DNA of 64,000 bases from Rotaria macrura (lineage: Eukaryota > Rotifera > Eurotatoria > Philodinida > Philodinidae). The notes below the pieces were generated by a model. It was given only the letters and a program-made list of their open reading frames with translations. It made no database searches and was not told where the DNA came from. Both the position numbers and the translations under genes were made by a program. Shown piece by piece: positions 12,924 to 24,349 of this stretch; positions within the stretch are counted from its first letter, which is position 1; every line of letters begins with the position of its first letter. The stretch spans positions 62,001-126,000 of the forward strand of contig OENT01000108.1 in the NCBI GenBank assembly GCA_900239685.1, in the 5' to 3' direction.

Positions 12924-14035
12924 AGTTTGAAATCTTTTTCATAAGCTCAATCATTTAGTAATTTCATGACTTTTAGTATAAAATGCTTATATTTCATAAA
13001 AATGTTGCACAATCTAGTAGATCTTCCCATAAAGAACAATACTATTCAAGGAGTTTGATGAAAAAAATTTGAATCCTGCATTAAATCTAGTACGTACTCT
13101 GGGTAATCATGAAAATATATCAGTTAATTATGATATTATTGAATATAGTTTGTGACCTTCCTGCACGGAGGCAATCATTCATATCGGAATAATTGATGTA
13201 AGAATACATCTGTTTTACATATATCTTTTCCAACTATATGAATTCTTCAGAACGGAAAATTTTTAAATAATCATCCTATCAGAAGGGCATATTAGATAAC
13301 TCGTTTATGCAATGATATACTATGCACTTCACACATTAACACGAATTCAGCAATGTGACTATAATTAATAAATCTATTAATGCGTAATTAGCAATAATAC
13401 GCGAAGAATGTAAGCCTCCGACGTTTCTCAATAGTGGATAATAATTTGTTCATATTTTCTAATCACTCAACTAGAAGTCGATATCAGTGATTACCTGATA
13501 CGTTATCGATTGCTATAGTTTTAACCAAACTACTGAATTGACTTTTGAAAGAATAGCATTGCCTTTTACCGCAACGATACAACAGTATCGTCATCTTCTA
13601 TATTGTTGATATTGAACGTACCTGTGAAAAGTTAATATTTTACTTACGGTAATTTTGATTTCCATTCTTGTTTCATAGTTAATCTCGAACATAATGTGGT
13701 ATACTGATGTATTCTAGAGCATAATGGATTATTTACTACGTAACATACCATTACCATCATTGTGAGTAAAATTAGATGACTTCGTGTTTATGCTAGATAA
13801 TTTTCGACTATTCTTTTAAGCAACGAGAGGTATAGATTGTTCATCGCGTACGTTTTTCTTCAATAACATTCATATTAACCAGTGCATGAAAAAAAACAAT
13901 TTTTTGTTCTACGTCTAATTGCATGCCATATGATCGTTCAATGATGGTCATTATACGTGAACAAAGCTCGTCCATCATACCGCATGTGTAAATTTTTTTT
14001 CTCGTCCTTTCGCTCATTTATATCTCGTTCAATAT
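12924..14035. other. AT-rich spacer, no gene seen
   Basis: No open frame, repeat pair or RNA-like fold stands out between the last decayed fragment and the promoter of the small coiled-coil gene. Confidence 0.4.
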
Positions 14036-14055
14036 GAGTGACGAATCGGTCACTC
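14036..14055. promoter_or_regulatory. Perfect palindrome upstream of the TATA box
   Basis: GAGTGAC and GTCACTC form perfect 7-base arms around a 6-base centre. The site ends eight bases before the TATA box of the small gene that follows. Its position makes it a candidate binding site for a dimeric transcription factor; no particular factor is implied. Confidence 0.4.
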
Positions 14056-14063
14056 AATCAGTG

Positions 14064-14070
14064 TATAAAA
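14064..14070 (+). promoter_or_regulatory. TATA box of the small coiled-coil gene
   Basis: TATAAAA lies 69 bases upstream of the ATG at 14133. This would place transcription start near 14095 and leave a leader of about 40 bases. Confidence 0.5.
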
Positions 14071-14132
14071 GAACAAGTCATGTGTAAAAAGTATGCATTC
14101 ACTTTATGTCAGTCGACAATCATATTTAAAAA

Positions 14133-14520
14133 ATGGCAATCGATCCAGTAAGACTACGCATTGTATAGAATATATCAAAGTTTTTATGTCTTATAATAGT
14201 AAGTCAGGTGAATTTAATTTGCACTTTTATTATTTAGATTGAACAACTAGTAAATGAAATTGACGAACTAGACACGAAAATCAATGATATTAAACGCATA
14301 ACCACTACGAGTCGATTATTAACAGATGCAGAGTTTGATGCTCTCACACATATGGTTACAACACGTTCATTAAAAAACAAAAAACTCGAACTGTTAAGAG
14401 AAGGTAAGAAGTAGGTCCGGTTAGGCTTGTCAAATCTTTTGATTTTAAAAATCTGTCGCCAATTGAAGTTTGCTTATATCATTTTCATTTTTAGAACGCG
14501 ATGCTCGTCTTTCACATTAA
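14133..14520 (+). CDS. Small coiled-coil protein, three exons, 68 aa
   Basis: Exons are 14133-14147, 14238-14403 and 14495-14520, with introns of 90 and 91 bases that both obey GT-AG (donors GTAAGA and GTAAGA, acceptors TTTAG and TTTTAG). The product starts MAIDP and continues IEQLVNEIDELDTKINDIKR, then a Thr/Ser/Leu-rich turn, then a basic-acidic helix (SLKNKKLELLREERDARLSH end). It looks like two helices that could form a coiled-coil hairpin. No signal peptide, membrane segment or zinc motif is seen, so a cytosolic or nuclear partner-binding role is likely. The ATG follows AAAAA in good context, and the intact splice sites, TATA box and clean frame argue for a living gene. I do not recognise the family. 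It is too short and too interrupted to show up as an open frame. Confidence 0.65.
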
Positions 14521-16070
14521 CTTCGTCGAGATTTATTTTTCTTAATATAGACTGATGATGCTAGTTGATTTTTTTTCTCGTATATTTTTTCTTATTTCAT
14601 TTAAAATAAAAACGAGATAAACAATCTCACTGATTTCTTTAAATAATAAAATAAATATCGACTGGTTTAGAAGTACTCGAAGATTATCGATGTTCTTCTG
14701 TGTAAGATATAATCTCAATATTGATTCTTAATTACATCTATAATTCTTCCAAAGTTTCGTTTAGCATTTATCTATGAGTCTTTCACCAATTTTTCTTGAA
14801 GAAATTTTTAAGATGATTGAAAACAAAATTTCGAATTAAAACAGTATACTATCAGCGGTGAATCGTTAGCATTCTTTCAAAGAGCATTTTTCCTTACTTG
14901 GCTGGTTTGAAACAAAAAAAACAAAGGAAAAAATTCCTAAGTCATATGCACAATTGACACTACAAACTGAAAATACATTCATGTTTTTTTAATGAACAAT
15001 GACCTTCGATATTTATACGAAAAATTTATACAAAGAATTTGAATAAACAATATTACAAATTGATGATCGAGTAAATCCCTACTGTATGAATGATTTGTCG
15101 AGCAGCATAATATACTTTTATCATTAAGTAGACCTCCTGCGATACCTTACAAATAGTCGATTTTTAACTTATTGTACATAAATACATGAATCAAAAGGCA
15201 GGATATTATACTCAATAAAAACGAAAAATCAATTTACCTATCGCATAGCAGCAAATGCTCAAATATCATTGCGACAGCATGGAATATCTACAATATATGT
15301 ATAATGCAAAACCTACCTTGTCAGCACATCATCAACTTTCAAAATAGATGAAATTTCATTGAACTCAATTTTGATGCTCTCGAAGCGTTCTTTTTTGAGC
15401 ACATGAAGAATATGCTGGCTTATTTCTTTGATCATTGAGCCACAAAGGTAAGTTTTTCACCTATAGATATGCTTGAATTAATTTATTTTTACTTACCCGG
15501 ATGTTAGCTTCTAGAGAGAACAACTGTCATAATATAATGAAAATTTCCTGCACTTGATAAAACAATGACAGATGGCAATCAAACGGTCATTATCTCAACA
15601 TTTGAAATTATATTTAGCTGAAAACTAGATCATTAGCCACGTACAATCGAATACAATTATTGAGTCTCATTTTTTGTTGGATGAGATATGAAAAAAAATT
15701 CAAGAAGGTATGGTTATGGATAGAGACCATAGGCTAATATCAATGTTGATATGAGAATTCACATCCTACAACTTAGCCAATTCGGTATCGAAATAGTTGA
15801 AAGTGAAAGCCTAAGTCGACTCATTTCAACATGTCAATGTCACAATGATAATCATATCACATAACCATAAAATGGTTCTCCGTGTCACGAAAATTGGGAT
15901 AATAGCTGATGAGTTCCTTGAGCTTCCGAATAGTGTTTTTCAAGTGAAAGAACTCGCTGCATATGAAAATGCTAGAAATCGTTATTTAAAAATTGTTCTT
16001 CTATGTTGTTACAGTTCGACTAATCAAGAAAGGCCTTTCATTTCGATAGAAACGATTGGGTGAAGGTATT
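14521..16070 (+). pseudogene. Decayed coding fragments, family unknown
   Basis: Coding-looking pieces appear on the plus strand near 14888 (EHFSLLGWFETKKTKEK, then SYAQLTLQTENTF), 15350-15450 (FDALEAFFFEHMKNM), 15760-15830 (LQLSQFGIEIVESESLS) and 15875-16063 (IGIIADEFLELPNSVF, VKELAAYENARNRYLK). They are interrupted by stops and shifts. The order suggests one former gene. I could not tie it to a family. The first 350 bases contain only the 3' side of the small coiled-coil gene. Confidence 0.3.
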
Positions 16071-16553
16071 GATATTGCTGATATTTAAAGACACACGCCA
16101 GCATAAGGAAATTAGATGCTTTTTTTAGCCTAAAACATCGAAAGCAAACAATTCGTTGAGACTGTGTGATGAAATTAGAATAGTAAGTTGACACTCTGAC
16201 CACTTTTGGTTTTTAATAGAAAACCATTTATTGAATATTAGTACACAAATGTTCAGATTGATGATCTGAATTTGTATTTTGCTGGAATTAAATATGAAAA
16301 AAAATTTTCATTGTAAGAATCCATCAATTATCGATAGACTGGTGTGCCTGGTCGTCAAAAAATTAGTCCGATTCCATACATGGTAGTTGATAATGGCTTT
16401 GTGCTAAGAGAAGAAAATATCCGCACCCTCAACATCAATATGATTTTTTTAGGATCAAACCCAATTAATCACAATATGTAATTATTAAAAGTCAAATAAA
16501 ATCGTTTTCTTCATCTTTCGTTTTTGCATACATCTGTTTAAAAAGCCCTGTTC
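16071..16553. other. Spacer, no gene seen
   Basis: This AT-rich stretch lies between the decayed fragments and the 3' end of the dipeptidase gene. No supported feature. Confidence 0.4.
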
Positions 16554-16559
16554 TTTATT
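16554..16559 (-). terminator. Polyadenylation signal of the dipeptidase gene
   Basis: AATAAA on the minus strand starts one base after the stop codon that ends at 16560. It is the only such signal at a sensible place, so the 3' untranslated region is probably very short. Confidence 0.45.
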
Positions 16560-19500
16560 TTATGAATACATATCCAGTTGACGACATTGTGTCAGATTAT
16601 ACTTTTCTAATTCATTACGAACTATTAAACTTTCCTGTGGTTCCATTGTCTTTTGAAGTTCTTGTGCTATCTAAAAAGTTAATAAACTACATATTACTCT
16701 AATAAAATCGTTTTATTTTACTTGTTCATTTCTTTCCATGACTCGTAAAATATTTCCACCAATAAGCTTAACAATATCATCATGTGTCCAATTTCCTTGA
16801 GATAGTAAATATTCGATTAATTTTGGATATTTTGATACATCTTCGAGATCGTTTGGTGTTCTGAAATATTAATATACATGTAAAAATAAAATCAAAACCA
16901 ATCAATACGTACGCAGAAATACCGTCATAATCGCCGCCGATACCGACATTATCAATACTAGTAATATTTCTTATATAGTTTATATGTGCTGATTAAATGA
17001 ACACTAGATTATAAATGAGAAAATCAAATAAATCATTTTACCTGCAACATCAGCAATTGTTCCAAGATTTGCAGAGTCACACGTGACAAAGTAAGATGCA
17101 AATGTAATCATCACTATACCTTGATTTCTTTTCTACAAAAACAAATATTAAAATATCTATATCTTAAGTTCAGAATTAAAGTTACCACTAATTCAAGTAC
17201 ATCATCTTGAAAGTTTCTTGTATGATTACATAATGAATAAGCTGATGAATGACTAAATATAACTGGTGATTGACTTATGCTAAGTACATCTATCATTGTT
17301 TGTTTTGAAACATGTGATAGATCAACTAACATTCCAAGTCGATTCATTTCTCTTATAATTTTTTTACCAAAGTCAGTTAAGCCATTGTTTTTGATAAATA
17401 TTGAATTTATTTGATCGACTTGGTTTTGATCAGCCCTTCATGAAAAAAAAATGCCAAATTTAAATTCATTGAGTAATTAAAAGTTACAAGATCTCTTGTC
17501 TTATTTTTACCATGGTGTATTACAATTATGCGTTAATGTCATATATCGTACACCCATTTGACAGAAAAGTCTCAATATAGAAAATGAACTTTCAATCGCT
17601 TGTCCACCTTCGATACCAAATAAACTAGCTATACGTTTAGCATTAAATGCTTGTCGCACTTCTTCAGCTGTTTTAACAAGTTGAAATACATCTGGATATT
17701 TAGCTATAATTCGACTCATGAGATCAATTTGTTCCAAAAAGCTAAGCGTTGCATCCTTTCCTTGATGTTGACAATCCGTATAGATCGAACAAAACTAATA
17801 TGAATGTTTAGCATTGATTTTTTTGTTTATTTGATTAAGATATAGAAACAAACATTAGAAACCAACCTGACCTCCAATTTGTCCTTGTCGTAAACGCGCT
17901 ATATCTGTTTGTGATGGAGTCGTCTGTAGAAGTGTGTATTGAGTCATGTTGTATAAATCAAGATCATTTATTTTATTTTGAAAATTGTCCCGAATAAGTA
18001 TAGCCCAATCGTTGTGTCTAGTAAAATGGGAAAGAGAATTAGGTTCGACATATTCCGAAATGTCAACTACTGGCTGCTTACGAAAATAGTCGTGGTCATT
18101 TTTTCGAATAGATTCAGAATGGAAGCAGCTAAGAGTCAACAACTTTTACTATTCAAGGTAAAAGACTCAGGAACATCGAACTGTATCGAAAATGATCGAG
18201 CAACGATTGATCGATCTGGTGAATTCTAGGTGACCCCTTTCGAATACGATATGATAAGGCTAATGGTCGTTTGAATTTAGAATTTTAATAAGAATATCCG
18301 ATAGAAACATTTCTCCTCTTAATCTATGTAAGGTCCACATACATAACTCGTGTCATTCGCAAGTTTCCATTCTTTTCTCAAGACCCCTGATTTCGACTAA
18401 TCGACCTGTTATCGCTAGGAAAGGTAGATGTACTATGATTATATATCATGCTGAATACAATGTTGATACTTGGTTTTAGTTTTGAAAACTATCTGATACC
18501 AGTATCTCAATAAGTATGATACTCCACGATTATTAGTCTCCACATAATGAGAGAGTCAACATTTCGACAGTATTGAGATATGGCCTGCTGTCATATGATA
18601 TCACAACATAAACCAACTATCATTCTTGGATTCAAGATGATGAAATATCATACACGGACAAAAACATGGTCACATTACTGAACCTAAAAACATTGTCAAT
18701 TTTTGAAACAAATTCTAAACTTTTTTTTCAGTGAGATAATGCTACTTTTCCTGACTATAGCATGTTAACCTGATTGGTCAATTATCGACCTATCATTTTT
18801 TGATTCAGTTCAATGTTCTGAAGGCTTCTATATTGAATGATCCAAATTGTAGGTTGCTAGTTGCTTTCGTTCTGAAGTTATTCGAAAAGTGACCGCCATC
18901 ATTTTCTTCACAAAACGAACTCTGGGAATGTGCAACTTCCCCAAAGCAGACAACCATGTCATTTCCGTTCTCGGAAACAAGTTTTTGTTGCTTAGAAGTA
19001 GTTATATCTCACCTAGAAAATTATCTGTACGAAAGTAAGCCATTGCTAGTAAAAGAAAAAATGCGACGAAAATGACCTTCTAGGCACCGTTGTCAAGTTT
19101 CTACGAAAAATCTTTTCTTTACTAAAATATATACTACTTTGCGCATCATGTGACGTAGTTTCATATTGCTAGGATGCTATGCTGAGGAAAAAAAAAGAGA
19201 GATTCATGTCAAAAATGAGGATTTCGTTTGAATAATGAAGTTTGACGCGATGACCAACGATAGATTCCACTTCTAAGAATATTCAATAAACATTTAAGCT
19301 CAAGCTATATGTAGCGTTTGCAATACCATCAGTGTCAATTTTTGAATATATTTGTAGCCTAAAGACCGAGCTTTTGTCTTTCAAAAGGACACTCATTTTT
19401 CGGTATGGTTTGATGCAGCTTGATGTGTTGATTTCATATATAATTTTAGTTTCGCATCATCATGCTACTAATTATAGCCAAGAGAAGAGTGATTAGGGGG

Positions 19501-20955
19501 ACAACTTTGCTTTTTTTTGGAAGGACCCATAGCATAGATTTTCCTCGTCAGCGTACGATTGTGCAAGGTTCAACGATAGGTCAAATATAGAAGAATCATT
19601 GGTATAAATTTGATGTTAATTGGCCTTAAACCTTTTGTAGGATTAGAAAAATATATACAGCGCGAATCAAGTTTTCTTCTTTTACAATCTGAGTTCCATC
19701 AAAATAATTTCTTTATCACAATTGATCTCAAAGAAGAATCATTCATTTCAAATCCATTTTTGTTTAAAATAGTTCTAATCAATTGACCACAGAATTAAGC
19801 TTTCCGTGTATAAATAAAGATTACTGAATATATTTATAAAAATGCTTTTTCTCAAAGTTCTACTTAGTTTTTGGAAGTTTTATTTCAAAGAAAGATAAAC
19901 TAATCTATGAGGTATTTATTATAAAATTTGACTTTTGGAAAGTAATACTAGTGTTCATATGTGCCCGATTGTCCCCTATGAGACACTTGTGGTAAATTAT
20001 ACAGAAAATGATAAAATTCTATTGACGATTTTCAACAGTAATGATTTTTATTTGAGGTCAAAGAATTCATATCATTTTATTATTGAAGGATGACAATAAA
20101 ATAGCCAAGAGATATTTTGAAGTATCATCGATATGAGATTTGATACTGTCTTCATTGCTTTATTGATTCAACGAGTATAAAAGCTGATGTTAACGCATAA
20201 TATTGCTCTATAAAAGCAATGATTTAGATTATTTTCTTGTTTAAAGTATGATAACCACAAAATTTCAGTATATGTAATATATAAATAATATGAATCTCAT
20301 ATTCTTGAAATTTATTTTTAAGTTTTCAAAAAAAATATTTATTTTATAGTTTTCTATGTCAATTACAACTTTATATAATAATAACAGCGTATCAGAAAAT
20401 CTTTATACAGTTTTTACTGAATGCATTTATTTAAAGAAAAAATCTAATTAATAACTATAATGAGAGTGGAAGTAAAACGTATTGCCATCTTGAAACGTGC
20501 ATGAAATCTAAACATAAGGTTTGTGCAAGTTTTTATTAGTAATCTCACTGCTCAGTAGTACAATTTTAAAAATACTTGACAGTGTACAACAAAATATTTT
20601 CTACACAATGAAACCATTATGGAGTCCATGCTTATTCACTATTTAACATGAACGACTACTAACAAAAAATTTGATAAAACAGTATTATCGACTCGGAATA
20701 AATAGTAAAAAGATCTGTTTTTGACTTTCTCCTGTTTATCTGAATATGTACTAAACGTATTATGATTGTACTTATATCTTACCCATCAATTAAGGGATTA
20801 TTTTCAAGTATCTCATACGCTTGTTTTTCAATTATTAATGAATTAGGTTTCCGGTTGCCAACAATGACACCAACAGTAATGCCAACGACAATGCCAATGA
20901 CCACTAAAGTTGATAAACTACCAATAATAACTTTATGTTTTTTAGTTAGGGACAT
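16560..20955 (-). CDS. Membrane dipeptidase (peptidase family M19), eight exons, 424 aa
   Basis: This zinc enzyme of the renal-dipeptidase family hydrolyses dipeptides, including Cys-Gly from glutathione breakdown. Exons on the minus strand run 20955-20783, 18017-17867, 17794-17511, 17435-17186, 17132-17042, 16988-16913, 16860-16722 and 16670-16560. All joins keep phase with GT-AG borders. Residues 1-35 ([11 protein letters not shown], then a long Val/Ile/Gly stretch, then NRK) form a basic-hydrophobic-basic signal anchor. Exon 1 ends NNPLIDG and exon 2 opens HNDWAI, rebuilding the active-site motif DGHND. All five zinc ligands are kept: His59, Asp61, Glu170 (FGIEGG), His244 (DLSHVS) and His265 (SHSSAY), with spacing as in mammalian DPEP1. 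GGDYDG and LEDVSKYP follow. The C-terminus lacks a GPI signal, so the enzyme is probably held by its N-terminal anchor. Length matches the family. It looks intact and functional. Confidence 0.92.
18018..20782 (-). other. First intron of the dipeptidase gene, 2765 bases
   Basis: The donor is GTAAGATA after codon 58 and the acceptor is TTTTACTAG. The other six introns are 52-75 bases, so this one is about forty times longer. I find no terminal repeats, transposase or nested gene that would explain its size. Confidence 0.8.
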
Positions 20956-23900
20956 TGTCTTGTTCTCAATGATTGATTATGTTGTCTTTATTAAAATCAC
21001 CCTTGGTACTAACTCTTACTTTATTAGTAATTCGCTGTATACAAAGGGGACAAAAAGAAAATGAAAAATGTTTCGATTGTAAAATAAAAGAAAATATATA
21101 ACAGTATTGTACGAAAAACGAAAGATTTACGAGGCAAGAAAGAGAGAAAAGGCAAACGAACAGACTAATCCGACAGTAATTCTTCATGGTAGGCATTTAT
21201 GATGAAGACAAGACAATATCTATATCTTGTTCTTCTTTTCTATTGTCAAGACTTGTGTCAATATACGTGAATTCATTTGACGATGCAGTTTGTTTTGCTC
21301 TGTAGAATAATATTAAGCAATGCTATTAGTGGATAGGTTCCATTGAGATATCTCCCGCGAGCTAGAAATTCACAATTCAAAGAAAATGAAGGAAATTCTA
21401 AAAGTTCAAGACATGTTGATATTTTAAGTATTTACTTTTTATTGCACCCCGTGGCGATGAAGAAATTAAAGGAAATAAAAAAATATTAAGGAAAATGTAA
21501 GAATTTAATAAATTAGATTTCCACTGGTATCTTACAATTTCTCTTGAATTCTTACATTGCCCTTGATTTTCATGGTGGTTATGAGTGGTCTCTACCAAAG
21601 ATATGAATATCTACTGAATTCCTTGAATTGCCAGGTTTTGAATCATGAATACTGATGATTGTAGACTGAACTCGAAAATTACCAGAGAAGGAAAAGCCAG
21701 GTCATATTGCCAATTTTATGCTCTATTCAAGTCATTTAACTCAAATCATATGCTATGTTGCATTGTAATTTTTAAATGTATCCAGTGACAATATTGCTTG
21801 GCAATCGTTTGTTTGGTTTAATTATTTAGATGAAACTTCATCTTCATGAAGCCATGTATAAGACTTAGGAGGAAGCACATTCGACTAACGGACGTCATTC
21901 AACTCCATATTTTTGCTGTAAGTATCACTCAGCGATACTAAGAAAACCCTTGAAGGATTTGAGCTCATCGCTTGTTGTTCATGAGTTGTAGGATTTATTC
22001 AGAGTTTGTATTCTTTTGTAATTTTTGAATTTCGACATTGTAGTTTGATAGTCCATGCACAGATGGTGAAAATCAAACTGCATCATTTGGCTGTATGTAA
22101 TCAAAAGAAGTGCCCAAATACCATGTACACTTAGATGTACTTCTAAGTCTATCTATCTATTCTTCAGCCTCTATTCTATAATGTGAAAAACCGGGGGATT
22201 AGACCATCCTGACGGCTAACTTTTATAATATGAACTTTTCAGAAAATTTACTTACATGAATACGCATAGAGATACAATTGTAAGCCTTTGCTCCTCCACG
22301 CTAATACAGAGAAATCATTTATTCAAAGCGAAAAATTAATTTCTAGCTGCAAATAGCATGAATGATAGATACTAGCGTAGTGAATGCACTCGTAGAAAAG
22401 AAAATCCTACAGCTATAGTATGATTTTACTTGAGATCTATAGCAACAGTACGGAGTTTCTTTGGAAAGTAGCTTTCTGTTGTTTTCAATGAGATAAATCA
22501 ATATCCCATGTGCTAAAATGATTACAATGGTAAACGAAATTATCGAAATGAACATTATCGAAGTAAAAAATTTGATCACAGCCTCCATATTTATAATATA
22601 GGAATAACTACAATTGATGAATGATCAAATCAAACAAAATTCCGTAAGCTAATTGATACTATGTTAGAATTCGTTTGTAATCAAGAAAATTCAAGATACG
22701 ATAGTGTTAATCTGAAAAGAACGGAGATCTCGATTACGATAAATTTAAAAATACTTAACTCTTGAATTCTAATTTTAAGAACTCTGCAACTCCCTTTCTT
22801 TATCTCTTTTTCTCGGGAATATTATATTATGAATATACATGTCGATGATGCTGTACATGTGAAAGTTAAAGTACACATCCATATTTCCACCCACCCTCGA
22901 TTATTTTATGAGATATCACAACTCTTTATCAGCAATAAATCTAATAATCTAGAATCACAACTCAAGAGACCGTTTGTTTCGTTCAATGCTCTCTGTATGA
23001 CATGCTTAGCAGATAGATCAATCATTAGTGAAATGATTGAAAAACTTGCCCATAAATACGTGAAACCATATGACTCATAGTCGGTTCCACAGACGAATAT
23101 TGATTTCAATCATCAGTATCATCCACACCCGAATGGTGAAGTTGCTTTGCAAAATATATCAGTAGATAACAGAAAATTTAAACTGCTTTTTCTTCGACAT
23201 TGTGGCTCATTTTATTAGGATTTGTTTGGTTGCATCTAATGGCTTTAGGACAACAATGAATCCATTGCACAGTATTTGACCTTGAGTAGAGTAGAATAAT
23301 ATGGTTTCAAAAGAAACCAGCTTCTATCATAATAGAACCGATTTAATTATAAGTTGAATGTGAATTTCTAAGAGCAAGGACAACAGAAAATGTTTGGCTA
23401 TGCATTATAGACATCGTCGTATGAATGTATGTATACATTATTCTGAGTGGGTGTCTTGGTTTACAACAATGTTGTTATTTTGTTTGAGAATCTGATCAGC
23501 TAGTTTTGATATGTTAACTATTTGCATGATCAAAATGTTATCATCAAGATTCATCATCTACTGTACACTCAATGTCTTCTAGAATGATGATGCGTCGGAG
23601 AAATTAGCGCGTGTTCGTTTTATCTAACGATGTAAGTTCGTTACAGTCGGTTTGATGAAATAATGATTATTATAATATAAAAATGCGTCCTTGTCACAGT
23701 TTAAGTAGTATACTGCAGGTACGGATCATGGATACGTCCGAGAACATATGCTTCGTATCTAGTATTTATTTTGGCTTTCTTTGCACTTGTGGATAATTCA
23801 TATCAAAGAATGCGTTTGGATGTTCTTAATCTGTTCTAACAATCTATACTAAAATTTATTTCGTTGTGATTCGTCCTATAACTGAAGAGGCAGGTTTTTA

Positions 23901-24349
23901 ATTAGTATTTCTTCATGTAGCGAATGAATTTCCATACTGTAATCATAATTTCTGATGGAAATTTGTTATGATAGAAAATTTAGTCGAGTTCTAAATAAAA
24001 ATATAGCAATATTAATCCTTTAATCCTTGGTTTTTTATTTATAATAGAGGAAATATGCAGGGTTAAAATCAGTGACAAACTGAAAAGCATTAGTTCTTTT
24101 GATTAAAATACTTTCTCTTAGTAAAACTATATAGTAAGAGTGCTTTGATATAGAAAAAGAAACAAAAGACTCGAAGAGTAAGCTTAAGCGGACCCAAAGA
24201 CTTTCGTTTCTACTGACATTTTCAAACTGTCTGTATACGACCTTTGTTGGAGTGTGGTTGTGGCGCTGGCTGTTAGTGTAACTGAAAAGGATGATTAAAG
24301 GAAGAGTCCTTCCATACAGACGTAACCCAACATCCATACTGACAGTTCC
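20956..24349. other. Spacer with weak coding-like stretches
   Basis: The dipeptidase promoter should lie just after 20955. A minus-strand frame at 22343-22588 starts with ATG and opens with one strongly hydrophobic segment (VIKFFTSIMFISIISF), then Cys/Tyr/Ser-rich sequence; it could be a tiny membrane protein but has no other support. The plus-strand frame at 22829-23080 reads plausibly (YEISQLFISNKSNN, IISEMIEKLAHKYVKPY), with possible continuation to about 23210 (HPNGEVALQNISVDNRKF) after a stop. It may be a gene relic. Confidence 0.3.

Noticed and set aside
18018-18142. Apparent in-frame extension of dipeptidase exon 2 containing QPVVD, resembling the NPLID motif
   Set aside because: It lacks an ATG, has stops just upstream, and separates the Asp from HND by 15 residues. 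The exon at 20955-20783 gives the proper NNPLIDG/HND join with good splice sites, so this is intron read-through.
20762-21064. Plus-strand 100-codon Thr/Pro/Met-rich frame
   Set aside because: It is the shadow of dipeptidase exon 1, whose Val/Ile/Gly anchor on the minus strand gives this composition.
24035-24337. Minus-strand 100-codon frame after the F-box gene
   Set aside because: It lies past the stop codon of that gene with no motif or splice signal, so it is probably 3' untranslated or random sequence.
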